DNA of 64,000 bases from Petaurus breviceps papuanus (GCA_028583685.1 JAMXIF010001253.1:78845136-78909135); one strand, 5' to 3'; positions 32,690-43,778 are shown, numbered from the stretch's first letter. Program-made: numbers and translations. Notes: generated by a model not told the origin, from the letters alone.

Positions 32690-33480
32690 CTTTTTTTTTT
32701 AATCCCGTATTATACTTAACTTTGCTGGGTAAGTTACCCTTGTTTATAACCCTAGCTCTTTTATTTTATGAAATATAGTATTCCAAGATGTACAGTCCTT
32801 CAACATAGTAGCTGCTAGGTCTTGTGTAATCCTTATTGTAGCTCCATAATACTTAAATTATTTTCTTTTCTTGTTGCTTCCAATGTTTTTCTTTAACCTG
32901 GGAGCTTTGAAACTTCACTATGATATTCCTTTAAGTTTTCCTCCTGTGATCTCTTTCAGGTGGTGAATGGTGGACATTTTTTTTCTATTTCTGCTTCACC
33001 TTCTTGTTCTGGAATTTCGGAAAAATTTTCCTTGAAAATTTCTTGTAATATTTAATTAATATTCTTTTTATTATTGTAATTTTCAGGTAGCCTGATTATT
33101 CTTACATTTCCCTCCTCAATCTGTTCTTCAGATCTGTTGTTCTTTGACAAGATATTTCACATTTTCTCCTATATTTTATTCTTTTGATTTCATTTTATTA
33201 TTTCATGGTGTCTTAGAAGTTCATTAGTTTCCTTTTGCCTGATTCGAGTTTTCAAGGAATTATCTTCTTTAAGTTTTTGATCTTCTATTTCAAGTTGGTT
33301 GATTTTCCTTTCATAGTTTTCTTGGATTGTTCTTATTTTTTCACCTAATTTTTCCTTAATATCTTTTATTTGATTTTTAAAGTCATTTTTAAGCTCCTCC
33401 AAAAACTCTTTTTGTGCTTGGGACCATTTATTTGACAGATTTCATTGAAAAAAGAATGGCTTTTTTTGCTCCATTATCTT
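32690..33480 (-). pseudogene. L1 ORF1, broken, minus strand
   Basis: The minus frame 33190-33402 gives a coiled coil, 'NQIKDIKEKLGEKIRTIQEN'. Downstream on the minus strand come 'EEGNVRIIRLPENYN' (RRM) and, in shifted frames, 'IIVKFQSSQVKEK' and 'TRPSSYY'-type C-terminal sequence with 'NLPSKVKYN' ('YPAKL' equivalent). Several frame changes and stops split it. Confidence 0.75.
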
Positions 33481-33737
33481 CCTCTAGATGTGAACCCACA
33501 TCTTCTCTATCATTCTCTATCCATAACTGTCTATAGTTGGATTATTTCTCCTTTGCTTACTATTTTTTGGTTGTTGTTTTGTTTTCAGCAGTTTTTTAGT
33601 ATAATCAAGTTACAGTCCTGAGGTATGGGGAATGATGTGCCAAGTCTCAGGTCCTTCTTACTGTTATTTCCTGAGATCTTTTCCAGAGCTCAGCTTTGGG
33701 CTCTCCTCCCCTCTCTTAAGCTATTACAAGGGCCTTA

Positions 33738-33862
33738 AGTATAGAGCACTGGCCCTGGAGTCAGGAGAACCTGGATTCAAATCCAGCCTCAGACACTTAA
33801 CATAAAAACTAGTCATGTGACCTTGGGCAAGTCACTTTACACCAATTGCCCTCCAAAAAGCA
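33738..33862 (+). mobile_element. tRNA-related marsupial SINE, head truncated
   Basis: 'gagcactggccctggagtcag', 'ctggattcaaatccagcctc', 'aaaactagtcatgtgacc', 'ccaattgccctccaaaaagc'. Its A-rich tail grades into a GA repeat. Target duplications not found. Confidence 0.8.
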
Positions 33863-33866
33863 AGAG

Positions 33867-33937
<71 letters not shown>

Positions 33938-33974
33938 CAGAGAGAGAGAGACAGAGAGAGAGAGACAGAGAGAG
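33863..33974. repeat. (GA)n microsatellite grown from a SINE tail
   Basis: 'gagaaaaagagagag' turns into about 38 perfect GA units and then GACAGAGA units. It yields a spurious Arg-Glu repeat frame. Confidence 0.95.
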
Positions 33975-33990
33975 GTGAACTACAACTTTA

Positions 33991-34131
33991 GGGGGTGGCT
34001 AAGTCGTGTAGTGAATAGAGCACTAGTCCTGGAGTCAGGAGGACCTCAGTTCAAATGTGGCCTCAGACACTTGACACTAGCTGTGTGACCTTAGGCAAAT
34101 CACTTAACCCCAATTGCCCTTCCAAAAAGCA
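33991..34131 (+). mobile_element. tRNA-related marsupial SINE
   Basis: 'gggggtggctaagtcgtgtag', 'gcactagtcctggagtcagg', 'cagttcaaatgtggcctcag', 'ccaattgcccttccaaaaagc' and an A tail. No clear target duplications; C-rich sequence follows. Confidence 0.85.
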
Positions 34132-34519
34132 AAAAAAAAAGCCCCCCCCCTAAAATACAGTGGCCCCAAGTTACACTCCCACAAATGATTTTACTCTCTG
34201 TAGTCCCCCAGGTGGCTACAGACTACAGCTATCCTTTAATCAGAAAGTCCTTCAATTGCTTACCTAGCAGTCAGACCCTCACACAGTCTTTGAGATGACA
34301 GTTTCTAAGAATTACTGTTCTTAGGAGTTTCCTATAACTTTTTCATGCCTCCTTTTGGTGTGAAAGAGGTACTAGGCTTTCAAGAATTCTGTTAGAAGAG
34401 CATAAACTTTGGCAATCCCTAACAAAATGGGACAGTTTTCAAGTATGAACCAATAGAGAGATGTACATTATAAGCTCTGAATGATTACTTATCAAAATAT
34501 AGCCATTTCTATTTGCTTT

Positions 34520-34760
34520 TGAAATTTATTTTTAGCTCTTCCAGGAATTCTTGTTGGGTTTGTGTCAAATTTACATTTTCATTTACACTTTCCATATAGT
34601 TACTTAATATCATTATCTTTTTCTGAGTTTGTGTCTTGATTTTTCCCATCACCATATTAACTTTTTAGAATTAGGTTCCTTTTCTATTGTAAGCTCAGTG
34701 TTCCTACAGCCTATTTCTTGACTTTGGATTTTATGTTAAAGTTGGACTTACTTATCAGAG
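34520..34760 (-). repeat. L1 ORF1 N-terminal/leader fragment, minus strand
   Basis: 'agctcttccaggaattcttg' and 'ttgggtttgtgtcaaattt' are antisense to the start of L1 ORF1 ('TQQEFLEELK'-like). It may belong to a different L1 from the one at 31380-34440, since that one already has its own ORF1. Confidence 0.45.
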
Positions 34761-34960
34761 TGTGGGTGTGTGGGGGCACTGTCCCAAACATCAGCCTTTT
34801 TTTTTTTTGCACTGCTATTTTCAGAGCTAGATAGAACCTTTTGAAAGATATTGTGAGAAAATTTTCTTGATTAAGGATGGGTTGAATTAAATGTCTGCTT
34901 TTCTTTCTCCCAACTCATAGAATCTATGATTCTGTGTTGGCCAATGGTGTTCAGTAAAAA

Positions 34961-35113
34961 GAGAGAGGAGAGAGAGAGACAGACAGAGACAGAGACAGAG
35001 ACGGACAGTGAGAGACAGAAAGAGACAGAGAGAAGACAGAGAGAGAGATAGAGACAGAGACACACAGAGAGAGACAGAAAGAGACAGAGAGACAGACACA
35101 GAGACAGAGACAG
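34961..35113. repeat. (GA)n/(GACAGA)n microsatellite
   Basis: About 150 bases of mixed GAGA and GACA units, imperfect. The Ser/Leu-rich minus frames over it are artefacts. Confidence 0.95.
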
Positions 35114-36037
35114 ATCAGCAAATAAAAAAAAGAGAAAAGAAAATTAGGTTTTCCAGCAGATGGTAATTGGTCATTGTAAATAGAGCAATGTTAATAAAGC
35201 TGTAAGGTGTTAGGGAATTAGATGGAGGCAGTGGATGAAAAGCAAGTGTTTGTGAAACTCTCATGGCTCAGTGTGGAGCAGGACTGGGCTGGTAGCTGAA
35301 GCAGACATTTCTTTAGTGAGCTCAGCCAATCTGGGGTCATTTGTCACCTGTTTTATTCCAAAGTTCATTCTTTTATATTATCACACCTTTCTGTTCCTAA
35401 ATGCTTTCAAGTTTTTGTTTGCAATGCTATCTGTCATAAAATACAGTCTTAAAAAGGTCAAACCCATTAAAATAGAAAGTCCTCAAAAGATATTTCCTTG
35501 TTCCCAGTTTCTGCCTTACTCTTACTTGGATGATTAGAAATCAACTCAACCTCAAATTCTTGGGCTCTAATTGAAGGCAAATAACTCTCTAGTTGCAGCT
35601 AGAATGTGGTTCATCAGTCTATTGCCAAGCAATGTAAGCTTGACCATGGTGGCAAAATTCTAACCTTTCTACAAAACCTGGTTTGTGATTTCTTAGAATG
35701 CGGATGGGTGTTTGGTGTTTGTTTTACCAGACCAACTAGAGGACACATGGGTTCAAAATGAAAATCATTTACTTGAAATAAAATGCAAGGTAAACAACAA
35801 AAGGTTAAATTCACAAAGCTTCCCATCCCCTCCCAAAAAAATTCTCTCTCTTCCTACTATAAGTTCCTTAGCCTGGAAAGAGGGTACTCATCTCAATCAC
35901 TGCTACCATATCACAGAATGAAGATCATAAAAGTCATCCCAGTAAAAACTTGAATGTTGCTGATACATTGGATGTTCTGGATCTCAGATAAGAATTAACC
36001 AGCTTGGGCTTTTTTTGCTGCCTCTATACAATACATT

Positions 36038-36041
<4 letters not shown>
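35114..36041. other. No recognised feature
   Basis: Frames at 35271-35537, 35614-35826 and 35712-35921 overlap on both strands and have no recognisable domain. Confidence 0.5.

Positions 36042-36075
<34 letters not shown>
36042..36075. repeat. Pure A run, 34 bases
   Basis: Thirty-four uninterrupted A. Long pure A runs are usually young retrotransposon tails, but the sequence upstream ('ctctatacaatacattcagc') does not match the L1 or SINE ends seen elsewhere. Confidence 0.97.
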
Positions 36076-36080
<5 letters not shown>

Positions 36081-36619
36081 TCTTTTTTAATTTTTACACT
36101 GCAGTGTCTGGTAACTATAGGTCAAGTGCCCAAGCTGATTTCTATTCTGTTGGCACTGTATCTTCACTTAAAACACACTTCCACTCTCTTCCACTCTACA
36201 CAGTGCTTCTGGCTAGGGGAGCATGGGACTTCCTGGCAGGTACTATCATCTAGGTAATGGTAGAAATTTCATACTATTTACAAATGCTTCAGCTGTTTTT
36301 CTTTTTCTTGTTCTCAGCCTACTCTCCAAAAAAACACCTCAAAAACAACCTTATCCTGAATGCCTATGCAGCATAAGACAGGCAGAGTCTCTTTGATCCC
36401 AGTGCTACCTGGGAACATTATCACCTCAAGAGATGCCCATTACTTATGTTTATTCACACAAGAGCAAGTTCATAGCTTGTGAAGCTTCAAGCAAGAATCA
36501 CGAGAACTCTAATTAGATCCAGGATAGTTTTGTATGTAGTAGGGAGTATAATTCAATAATACTGGGATCTAAGGACCTCCCAAAGTGGGAAGAGGGGATT
36601 ACAGCATGTTCCAATACAA
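36076..36619. other. No recognised feature
   Basis: No gene or named repeat seen. Confidence 0.5.
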
Positions 36620-36621
36620 AG

Positions 36622-36795
36622 AATGGTGATTTGGAGTCAGTGGATCTATATTTTGCCATGCCTATCACTTTCTTCCTTGAGACCTTGAGGAACTTATTTA
36701 ACTTCTTCAGGATCTAATTTCCTTATCTGTAAAATGAGAGTGATAGTGACCTGCAATATGTCTTCCAACTTTAAATCTATGATCTAATGATCCTA
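36622..36795 (+). repeat. THER1/MIR-like SINE, plus strand
   Basis: 'atttggagtcagtggatcta', 'gaccttgaggaacttattta', 'ttccttatctgtaaaatgag' and 'ccaactttaaatctatgatc' follow the full THER1-like order. Confidence 0.7.
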
Positions 36796-37393
36796 CAGGC
36801 ATCAGCTGCAGCTAGATCACCAGAAAGGGGGTTTAAGGTAAACTAGAAAATTTGTTTATCAGCAGCAACAGTGACCAGCAAAATGAAGTATCCCTTCAAG
36901 TGGTCATTGCCAGAATTTGACACTGTTTGCCACCATCCCTTCTTGCAATCCTTCTTCCATTAGCTTTTGTCATGTTCTCTGATTCTACTCCTCTCAACTC
37001 TGAATGTTAAAAAGAAGACTACACATCTTAACCATTCTGGAGACAAGAAGAAACTGTACAATGACTTGTGTTGACAGTGTTCTGTCATATTTCTGCCAAA
37101 GCTAAATAACTGCGTTCTAACTATTGACTGATTTCCCTCTTGGAGGAAAGAGTAAAGGAACTTTCAGAACTTTGCTCCATGCTAAAGTTTTTTGAGTGAA
37201 TGAAATGTTCCTAAAGGAAAGAGAAGCAAGACTTCAATGGAAAGAAAAGGCATCTGAGGTGGAGGGAGAACTGGTCCTCTGTAACATAGGATAGAAAGGG
37301 AATTATACAAATGTAATTTGAATAATATAACTTGAAGCTATGCAAATATAACTTAAAAACAGATTTGAGATGTTTCTTTTAAAATAAGGATCT
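36796..37393. other. No recognised feature
   Basis: No gene or named repeat seen. Confidence 0.5.
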
Positions 37394-38224
37394 GGAGGGC
37401 AAAGTAAAGGTGGTAGAGTAGCAGAAAGATAAATAGCCCAAGTTTTCTGACTCCTTTACCAGGATCTAGAAAATTTTGTCTAAACTGAGTGCTGATTAGG
37501 TAATCTAAGAAAAAAAAATCAAAATAAGTTATATGTTACACCCAACTCATAATAGGGAGAAACACTGAGAAGTCTACAGATACTTTTTATCAGATTCTGG
37601 CCAAAGGCAAATGTGGGGCATTCCCAGCACACAGGAATTTAAAGATGACTTGTAAACTAGTCTGTAAACTAGGGAAAGAAGAGAGTCCAGATGCATTTAA
37701 GAAGACACTCAACCTTTTTCCATTATGGGAACATGTACCACTGACATTTCTGTTCTCCATTATCCATTTCCAAGATTATGGGTAGAATGAAATGGCAAAG
37801 TGCACCTAAGGATAGTAATATCTGGGGGAAGAGTGGTTGTGGACTCTAGGTTCTGTACTAAAGTAGGAACAAGCAGAAACAGTAGCAGCATGGCTCTGAT
37901 CCCAGGAGTATAGTAGAGTCTTAGTTCTAGCCACCAGCCCAATTTAAAGTTTGATGCAGAATAAACAAGGCAAAAATTTAGAAAATGAGGAGCCTACAGT
38001 GCTATCACTGAACTAGCAAAACTTTCCAGCTGACTTATACAGAGGCTAGTAGCATTCTACTGGAATATCCAACCAGGGGCAAACCAAAAAATCCTGAACA
38101 GACAAACCCAAGTCAGGAATTTGCAGAGCTCAGAGCAAAATTGCATTGATCCAAGTTAACAAAAGCTTATACCACCTGAGGAAATTCTCTCAGAAAAGAG
38201 AAATGATTCCTAAATATTTATAAC

Positions 38225-39630
38225 CAAAGCCTCAAAGAAAAAAAAAACAATTATTCTACCCCAATTTCAACCAGAATTCCTAGAAGAGATGAAAAAATAT
38301 TGGTTTTATTTTTTTACCTCATTTTAAAAGTAAACAGGTGTGTTAGATGCCAAAAATGGGGAAATTACACACACATGAATGTATATGTATATATACATGC
38401 ATATATACATACATATTACAAAATAAAGATTTAGCAATGTTGGGGTCTGCGGCCCCCCAAAGGTCTCAGGAAGCCTCTCCGAGTTCAGGTCTGGCAACAG
38501 GGCACTCCGTGGTATGTGCTTATCTTATCTGAGGTCAGGGAGCCCTGACCTCTAGGAAGTGCTGAGGCCCAGATTGTGTGCTGTCATGCAAATACCCTGT
38601 CACCCTGATGTTTATCTCGGGATCAAAGGATAAGTGCCCAGGAGTATGCAAGCTATTCTGGACACAGTCTCCCTGTTCTCTGACTGGCCCCCTACTTTCC
38701 CTCATGAGCTGTCCACGAGCTCTGCAAGTGCACTTTTGGGGATTTAAGGGCTGAAGCATGAGGAGGCTGGAGAGGGATGGAGGGAGAGATGTAACAACAT
38801 GCTTGTCTTGCCAATAAAGCTGTGCCTATCTTCATTTCCACTGGCTCGACTTCTCCTTTATGGGAACACATGGGATGTGACCAGAATGTGCACTGAAGGC
38901 CTAGGAGAGGTGAGACTCAGCTAGAAATCATAGGATTGCAACAAGTTGTGACAAGCAAGAGAATTAACAACTTGGTAAATGAGGTAGAAAATTTTGCCCA
39001 AGTAGAATGAGCCAAATAGAAGACAACAACTTCATGAGAATATAATATTGAAACAGACAAAAGACTAAGAAGGGGAGAAAACAATAGCTGTCTCTTGGGG
39101 GAACAAAACTGATCTCAAACACACATAGAGGAGAGGTAATTTAAGAAATCATCATAATCTGAAAGACATGACAGAAAAAGGAGCACAGTTGTCATATTTC
39201 AAGAAATCTTAAAAGAAAACCACTGAATCTCCTAGAATCAGAAGGCATATTAGAAATTTAAAGAATGCACTCACTAAGTTGTCTTTTACAGAACCTCCTC
39301 CCTCCCAAATAAAAACTTCCAAGAATATTATACCTAAAATCCAGAGCTTTTAGGTCAAAGAAAAATATTCAAGAATTGAATGGCCATTGTCAAGATCACA
39401 CAAGATTTGGTAACCACCACTAAAATGGAGCAGAAATCTAAGAATACAATATTCTAAAAAGCAAAAGGCAAAGTACTTGCAACCAAGAATAGCTTACCAA
39501 GAAAAAACTAGGAATAATCTTATAGGAGAAATAAATCTCTAATGAAGCAAAGAACTCTAAAGCACTGCTGATGGAAAGACCAGGAACTAAAAGAAAACTT
39601 GATATACAAATATAGGAGCACAAAAAGGCA
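38225..39630 (+). pseudogene. L1 ORF1 of the old L1, split by an LTR
   Basis: Starts with 'ttcctagaagagatgaaaaa' ('EFLEEMKK'), is cut by the LTR at 38438-38953, and resumes with coiled-coil-like text and 'tttcaagaaatcttaaaag', 'aataaaaacttccaagaat', 'caagatcacacaagatttgg' ('RITQDL') and 'aagaatagcttaccaag' (the 'YPAK' region). No long frame remains. Confidence 0.7.
38438..38953 (+). mobile_element. Solo LTR, family B
   Basis: Starts TGTTGGGGTC, ends GTTGTGACA, flanked by agcaa at 38433-38437 and 38954-38958. A TATA-like 'gatttaaggg' lies at 38741, AATAAA at 38813-38818. GC-richer than its surroundings. Different from family A. A remnant of an endogenous retrovirus-like element; class not settled. 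It interrupts the ORF1 of the old L1, so it is younger than that element. Confidence 0.9.
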
Positions 39631-40360
39631 AACACAGCAAGCAGCTATAAGAGACTAAGATTAAAATATTTACATTCTTATATAGGAAGCTGATAAATGT
39701 AACCCCTCAGAAGTTTCTTATCACTAGGAGTTATAGAAAAAATCTAATTAGGAAGAGGGCCTAAATATGATTCTGTGGTTTGAGTGAAAGGTAGGGACAT
39801 GAGGGGGGCAAAGTCAAGATGGCAGAGCAGAAACATGACTTCCGCGTGGCTGCCTCTCCCACCTCCTCCAATTCATGTAAAAAAAATGACTCTAAACAAC
39901 TTTGGAGCTACAGAACCCACAAAATGACAGAGAGAAGCTAACCTCCATCTGAAGACAGCCCAGCAGGTGGGCAGGAAGGGGCCAGTGCAGCATTCTGGGA
40001 GCCAAGCCTAGCCCTACAGGAGCCAGTTTTAGCCTCAGGGTGGCCACAACCAGCCAATGGCTGGAGGGACTTCAGATCAGCAGCAGCTGTGGCGGTTTCA
40101 AGAATTATTAACTCATAGATGCTAAGGACAAAATGAGAAGTCAGATCAGTATGGACTTTGGGAACAGGAAATTTGGGAGTGTGGTCTGGCCTTTACCCCT
40201 GGAGGGAGAAGCAACTGAGGCACTGAGGCCATGCAGCCACCAACATGTGACTGTTTCAAACCTCCTGGCCTGCAGATTGTAGGAGTCCAATCAACCAGTC
40301 TGAGGGGTAGTCACTCTTCCTTTAACTGGATTGGATCTGACTGAAGAAAATAACACCTTA

Positions 40361-40524
40361 GGGGCGGCCAGGTGGCTCAGCGAGTAACGGCATCAGCTCC
40401 AGTGTTGGGATGACCTGGGGATCAAATGTGGGCTCAGATACTCAGCACCACACCCAGAAATAACTGGCCATGTAACCTTGAGCAAGTTACTTAACCCCGA
40501 TTGCTTTAAAAAAGAAAAGAAAAG
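40361..40524 (+). mobile_element. tRNA-related SINE, second subfamily
   Basis: 'ggggcggccaggtggctcag', 'catcagctccagtgttggg', 'gatgacctggggatcaaatg', 'cacacccagaaataactggc', 'accttgagcaagttacttaa'. Duplications aacacctta at 40352-40360 and 40525-40533. It interrupts the HAL1-like element just upstream of its ORF1 start, so it is the innermost insertion here. Confidence 0.93.
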
Positions 40525-40551
40525 AACACCTTAAAAAATAGACTAACTCAA

Positions 40552-41302
40552 ATGGCAAAAGAGGTTCAAAAAGCCAATGAGGAGAAGAAAGCCTTAAAAA
40601 GCCAAATTTGCCAGATGGAAAAAGAATCTCAAAAGCTCACTGAACAGAGTCATTCCTTCAGAATTAGACTGGAGCAAAAGGAAGCTAGTGACTTTATGAG
40701 AAAACAAGATACTATTAAACAGATCCAAACAAACGAAAAAAATAGAAGGCATTGTGAAGTATATCACTGAAAAAAGCACTGACCTGGAAAATAGATCCAG
40801 GAGAGATAATTTAAAAATTATTGGACTACCTGAAAGCCATTATAAAAAAAAAACCTAGAAATCATCCTTCAAGAAATTCTCAACAAAAATTATTTTAGAA
40901 TCAGAGGGCAAAATAGAGGTTGAAAGAACACACAGATCACCTGCTGAAAAAGATCCCCAAAAGAAAACTCCTAGGAATATTATAGCCAAGCTCTGGAGTT
41001 CCCAGATCAAGGAGAAAATATTACAAGCAGCCAGGAAGAAACTATTTGAATATTGTGGAAACACAATTAGGATAACACAGGATCTGGCAGCTTCTACACT
41101 GAGGGATCAAAGGGCTTGGAATATGATATTCCAGAGGTCAGAGGAGCTGGGATTAAAACCAAGAATTACCTACCCAGCAAAACTAAGTATCATGTTTTAG
41201 GGGAAAATATGGTCATTCAATGGAATAGAGGTCTTTCAAGCATTCTTGATGAAAAAACCAGAGTTGGATAGAAAATTTTACATTCAAATACAAGAAGCAT
41301 GA
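40552..41302 (+). pseudogene. HAL1-like ORF1, broken
   Basis: Opens with 'MAKEVQKANEEKKALKSQIC' (coiled coil, 72 codons open). After a frame change come 'DLENRSRRDN' and 'LKIIGLPESHY' (RRM), then 'IIAKLWSSQIKEKILQAARK', 'IRITQDLAAST', 'WNMIFQRSEELG', 'PRITYPAKLSIMF' and 'NGIEVFQAFLMKKPELDRKF', ending at tga 41300-41302. The order is that of a complete L1 ORF1 protein; I see at least three frame changes or stops. Confidence 0.85.
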
Positions 41303-41431
41303 GAAGGTAAACAGGGAAAAGAAATCATAAGTAACTTATCAAAATTGAATTATTTACATTCCTACATGGAAAAATGATCATTGTAACTTATGAAACTTTT
41401 CTCAGTATGAGAACAGTTGAAAGGAATAGAA

Positions 41432-41463
<32 letters not shown>

Positions 41464-41519
41464 GTGTGTGTGCATGCATGTGTATGTATATATATATATA
41501 CACACATATATCTCTCTAT
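41432..41519. repeat. (TA)n/(TG)n microsatellite in HAL1-like element
   Basis: Alternating TA units, then TGTGTG, then TA again; compound and imperfect. Confidence 0.95.
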
Positions 41520-42110
41520 AGGAGGGTATATGGGCATATGAATACATATGTTAGTATGTGTATATATGTACATAGATAGAGGGAACATGACCAATTTAAT
41601 AGGAAGGGATGATACTTAAAAGGTGAAATTAAGAGGTGAGAGAGTAATATAATGAGAGGAGATGGGGAGAGACAGAATGGGAAAATTATCTCAATAGAAG
41701 AGGCAAGGGAAAACTGTTACAATGGAGGGCAAGAACAGGAAGGCAAAAGGGAATGAGTCAACCTTATTCTCATTGAATTTGGCTTAGGGAGGGAATGACA
41801 TACAGGAGAGTAGGGGGGAAGGGGATGAGAGGGGAGATGATGGGAAGTTGAGGGCAGGTGGGGGGTGGGAGGGAAGTTTGAAGCACCCACTTTTGAAAAG
41901 GGACAGTATCAAAGTAGAGAATAGAACAAGTGGGGGGTGTGATAGGATAGAGGGAAATATAGTCAGTCTTTCACAATATATCCACTATGGAAAGATTTTG
42001 CATAGCTACACGTGTATAACCTATACTGAATTGCTTATCTTCCCAATAAGGGTGGGTGATGAGGGAGGAGGGGAAAGAATCTGGAATTCAAAGTTTTAAA
42101 ATCAAATGTT

Positions 42111-42113
<3 letters not shown>

Positions 42114-42157
<44 letters not shown>

Positions 42158-42220
42158 ATGTATATATATGTGTATATATATATGTATATATATATATATA
42201 TATATATAATTATTATTATT
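42114..42220. repeat. (TA)n-(TG)n-(TA)n microsatellite in HAL1-like element
   Basis: Roughly 30 bases of TA, 18 of TG/TA mix, then a further 45 of TA. Alternating purine-pyrimidine DNA that could form hairpins. Minus and plus frames over it are artefacts. Confidence 0.95.
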
Positions 42221-42616
42221 TTACATGTAACTGGGAAATAAGATATACAGGCACTGGGACATAGAGATCCACCATGCCCTACTGGAAAGTATGAAGGGGG
42301 ATGGAGGAAGATATGGGAAAGAGCATATTAGGGAAGGGGATATGCAGTGGGATTACTGTTTTGGGGTGGTCAGTAGGGGAAAAAATGGAAAGAAAATTTG
42401 TAACTCAAAATCTTGTGGAAATGAATGATGTAAACTAAAAAATAAAGAAAGATAGAGAAGAAAAAAAGAAAGGCAGGGGCATAGGAAGCATGAAGAAAAC
42501 TATCTCACATGAATTATATGAGCAAGTAGAAGTCTATTTAAAAAAAGAGGAGAGAATAGTGGGAAGTAACTGATATTCAAACTGCAATCTCATCTAAACT
42601 CATCAAAGGAAGAAAT

Positions 42617-42686
42617 GAGAGAGAGACATAGAGAGAGACAGAGAGAGAGAGAGACAGAGGGGGAGACAGAGAGACAGAGAGAGAGA
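42617..42686. repeat. (GA)n/(GACA)n tract in the L1 spacer
   Basis: About 70 bases of GAGA and GACAGAGA units in the ORF1-ORF2 spacer of the old L1. Confidence 0.9.
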
Positions 42687-43440
42687 TGAGTATAAAAACA
42701 GTTTTCAACAGAGAGACAGGAAGGAAAAGGTTAAAAGGAATAGGGCATGGGATAAGAGACAGGATAGGATAAGGGACAGATTAGTAAAAAGCAAAACAAA
42801 ATATTAAGAAAAGGAAAAGGAAATAGAAAGAAAATCAGAGAATTAGGATGGAGGTAAATCCAATATTAATCATCTTCACTGTGAATGTGAATGGAATGAA
42901 CTTACCCATAAAAAGAAGACAAGGATAAAAAAAATGAATTAGAAATCAAAATCCAACCATATGGTTTTCAAAAAATGCTACAAACAGTGCATAGAGTGCT
43001 AAAATAAGGGACTAAAGCAGAATCTATTATGATTTAGCTGAAGTAAAAAAAAAAGACAGAGATATCAGTCATTTCATATAAAGCAAGAGAAAAAACCTAA
43101 TTAAAATAAATAAACATGTAAACAACATGTTGCAAGAAAATACCACAAAGAATTAATTTCAGCATAAACATACATCCACCAAATGGCATAGTAAGTAAAT
43201 TATTAAAGGAAAAGTTAAATGAACTATAGGGAGAAATGGAGAGTAAACCTATAATGGGAGACTATGATTTATTCCCCTCAAGTTTAGATATATCTGGCTC
43301 AAAAATACATAAAATAAGGACTGAATAGAATTTTATTAATGTTTTATATGATTAACTTTTAAGATTCTTAAATGAGGAAAAAAAGGAGAATACATATTCT
43401 CAGCTATGCTTGGTACATTCATTAAAAATTACTCTTATAC

Positions 43441-43595
43441 AGAGGCAGCTAGGTGGTGCAGTGAATAGAGGTCATGGAGTCAAGAGGACCCAAGTTCAAA
43501 TCTGACCTCAGACACTTAACACATACTAGCTGTGTGACCTTGGGCAAGTCAACCCCATTGCCCTGCTTTCCCTCCTCCAAAAAAAAAAAAAAGAT
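43441..43595 (+). mobile_element. tRNA-related marsupial SINE
   Basis: 'agaggcagctaggtggtgcag', 'catggagtcaagaggaccc', 'aagttcaaatctgacctcag', 'actagctgtgtgaccttggg'. Probable duplications aaaaattactcttat (43424-43438) and aaaaattacccgtat (43596-43610), imperfect. Located where the L1 ORF2 deletion also falls, so the deletion may have happened beside it. Confidence 0.85.
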
Positions 43596-43778
43596 AAAAA
43601 ATTACCCGTATCTGACACAAATAAGGTGCTGATACCTAAACAAAGAACTAAAACAGAGAAATAAAATTGTAGACCAATTTCCTTAATTATTATTACTGCA
43701 AAATATTTAAGTAAAATATTAGCTAGGAGGTTATAGCAATCTATCCCAAGGATCATATATTATGATCAGGTTAAATTT

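Larger units (their letters stand above)
31380..34440 (-). mobile_element. Decayed L1, minus strand, with internal deletions and three SINE insertions
   Basis: Read on the minus strand: 5' leader (34440 to about 33480), ORF1 (about 33480-32690), spacer (32660-31960), endonuclease part of ORF2 (31950-31740; 'taacataataaattctaatcc' antisense of the 'GWSKIYHASA' region), a short motif B stretch (31735-31670), then thumb and following sequence (31660-31380). The parts between endonuclease and motif B and between motif B and thumb are missing. Ends at about 31380 within ORF2, so the 3' end is lost. SINEs at 32485, about 33738 and 33991 are inside it. Confidence 0.75.
39801..42467 (+). mobile_element. 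HAL1-like (half-L1) element: ORF1 only
   Basis: Starts 'gaggggggcaaagtcaagatgg' (L1-type leader), carries one ORF1 region (40552-41302), a purine-rich stretch and an L1-type end ('gaaaatttgtaactcaaaatc', 'aaactaaaaaataaag'), and has no endonuclease or reverse transcriptase. Flanked by gaaaggtagggacat (39786-39800) and gaaaggcaggggcat (42468-42482), 13 of 15 identical. Without an RT it must have used L1 enzymes. It lies in the ORF1-ORF2 spacer of the older L1, whose ORF2 resumes beyond it. About 2.5 kb without the SINE at 40361. Confidence 0.85.

Noticed and set aside
33846-34088. Plus-strand Arg-Glu-rich 80-codon frame
   Set aside because: Translation of the GA microsatellite plus SINE.
34871-35099. 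Two overlapping Ser/Leu/Val-rich minus frames
   Set aside because: Translation of the GA/GACA microsatellite.
41362-41594. Tyr/Ile/His-rich minus frames
   Set aside because: Come from the TA/TG microsatellite in the HAL1-like element.
39801-42467. Idea that one L1 carries two ORF1 genes in tandem
   Set aside because: The second ORF1 region is bounded by 15-base near-identical duplications and has its own leader and 3' end, so it is a separate insertion.
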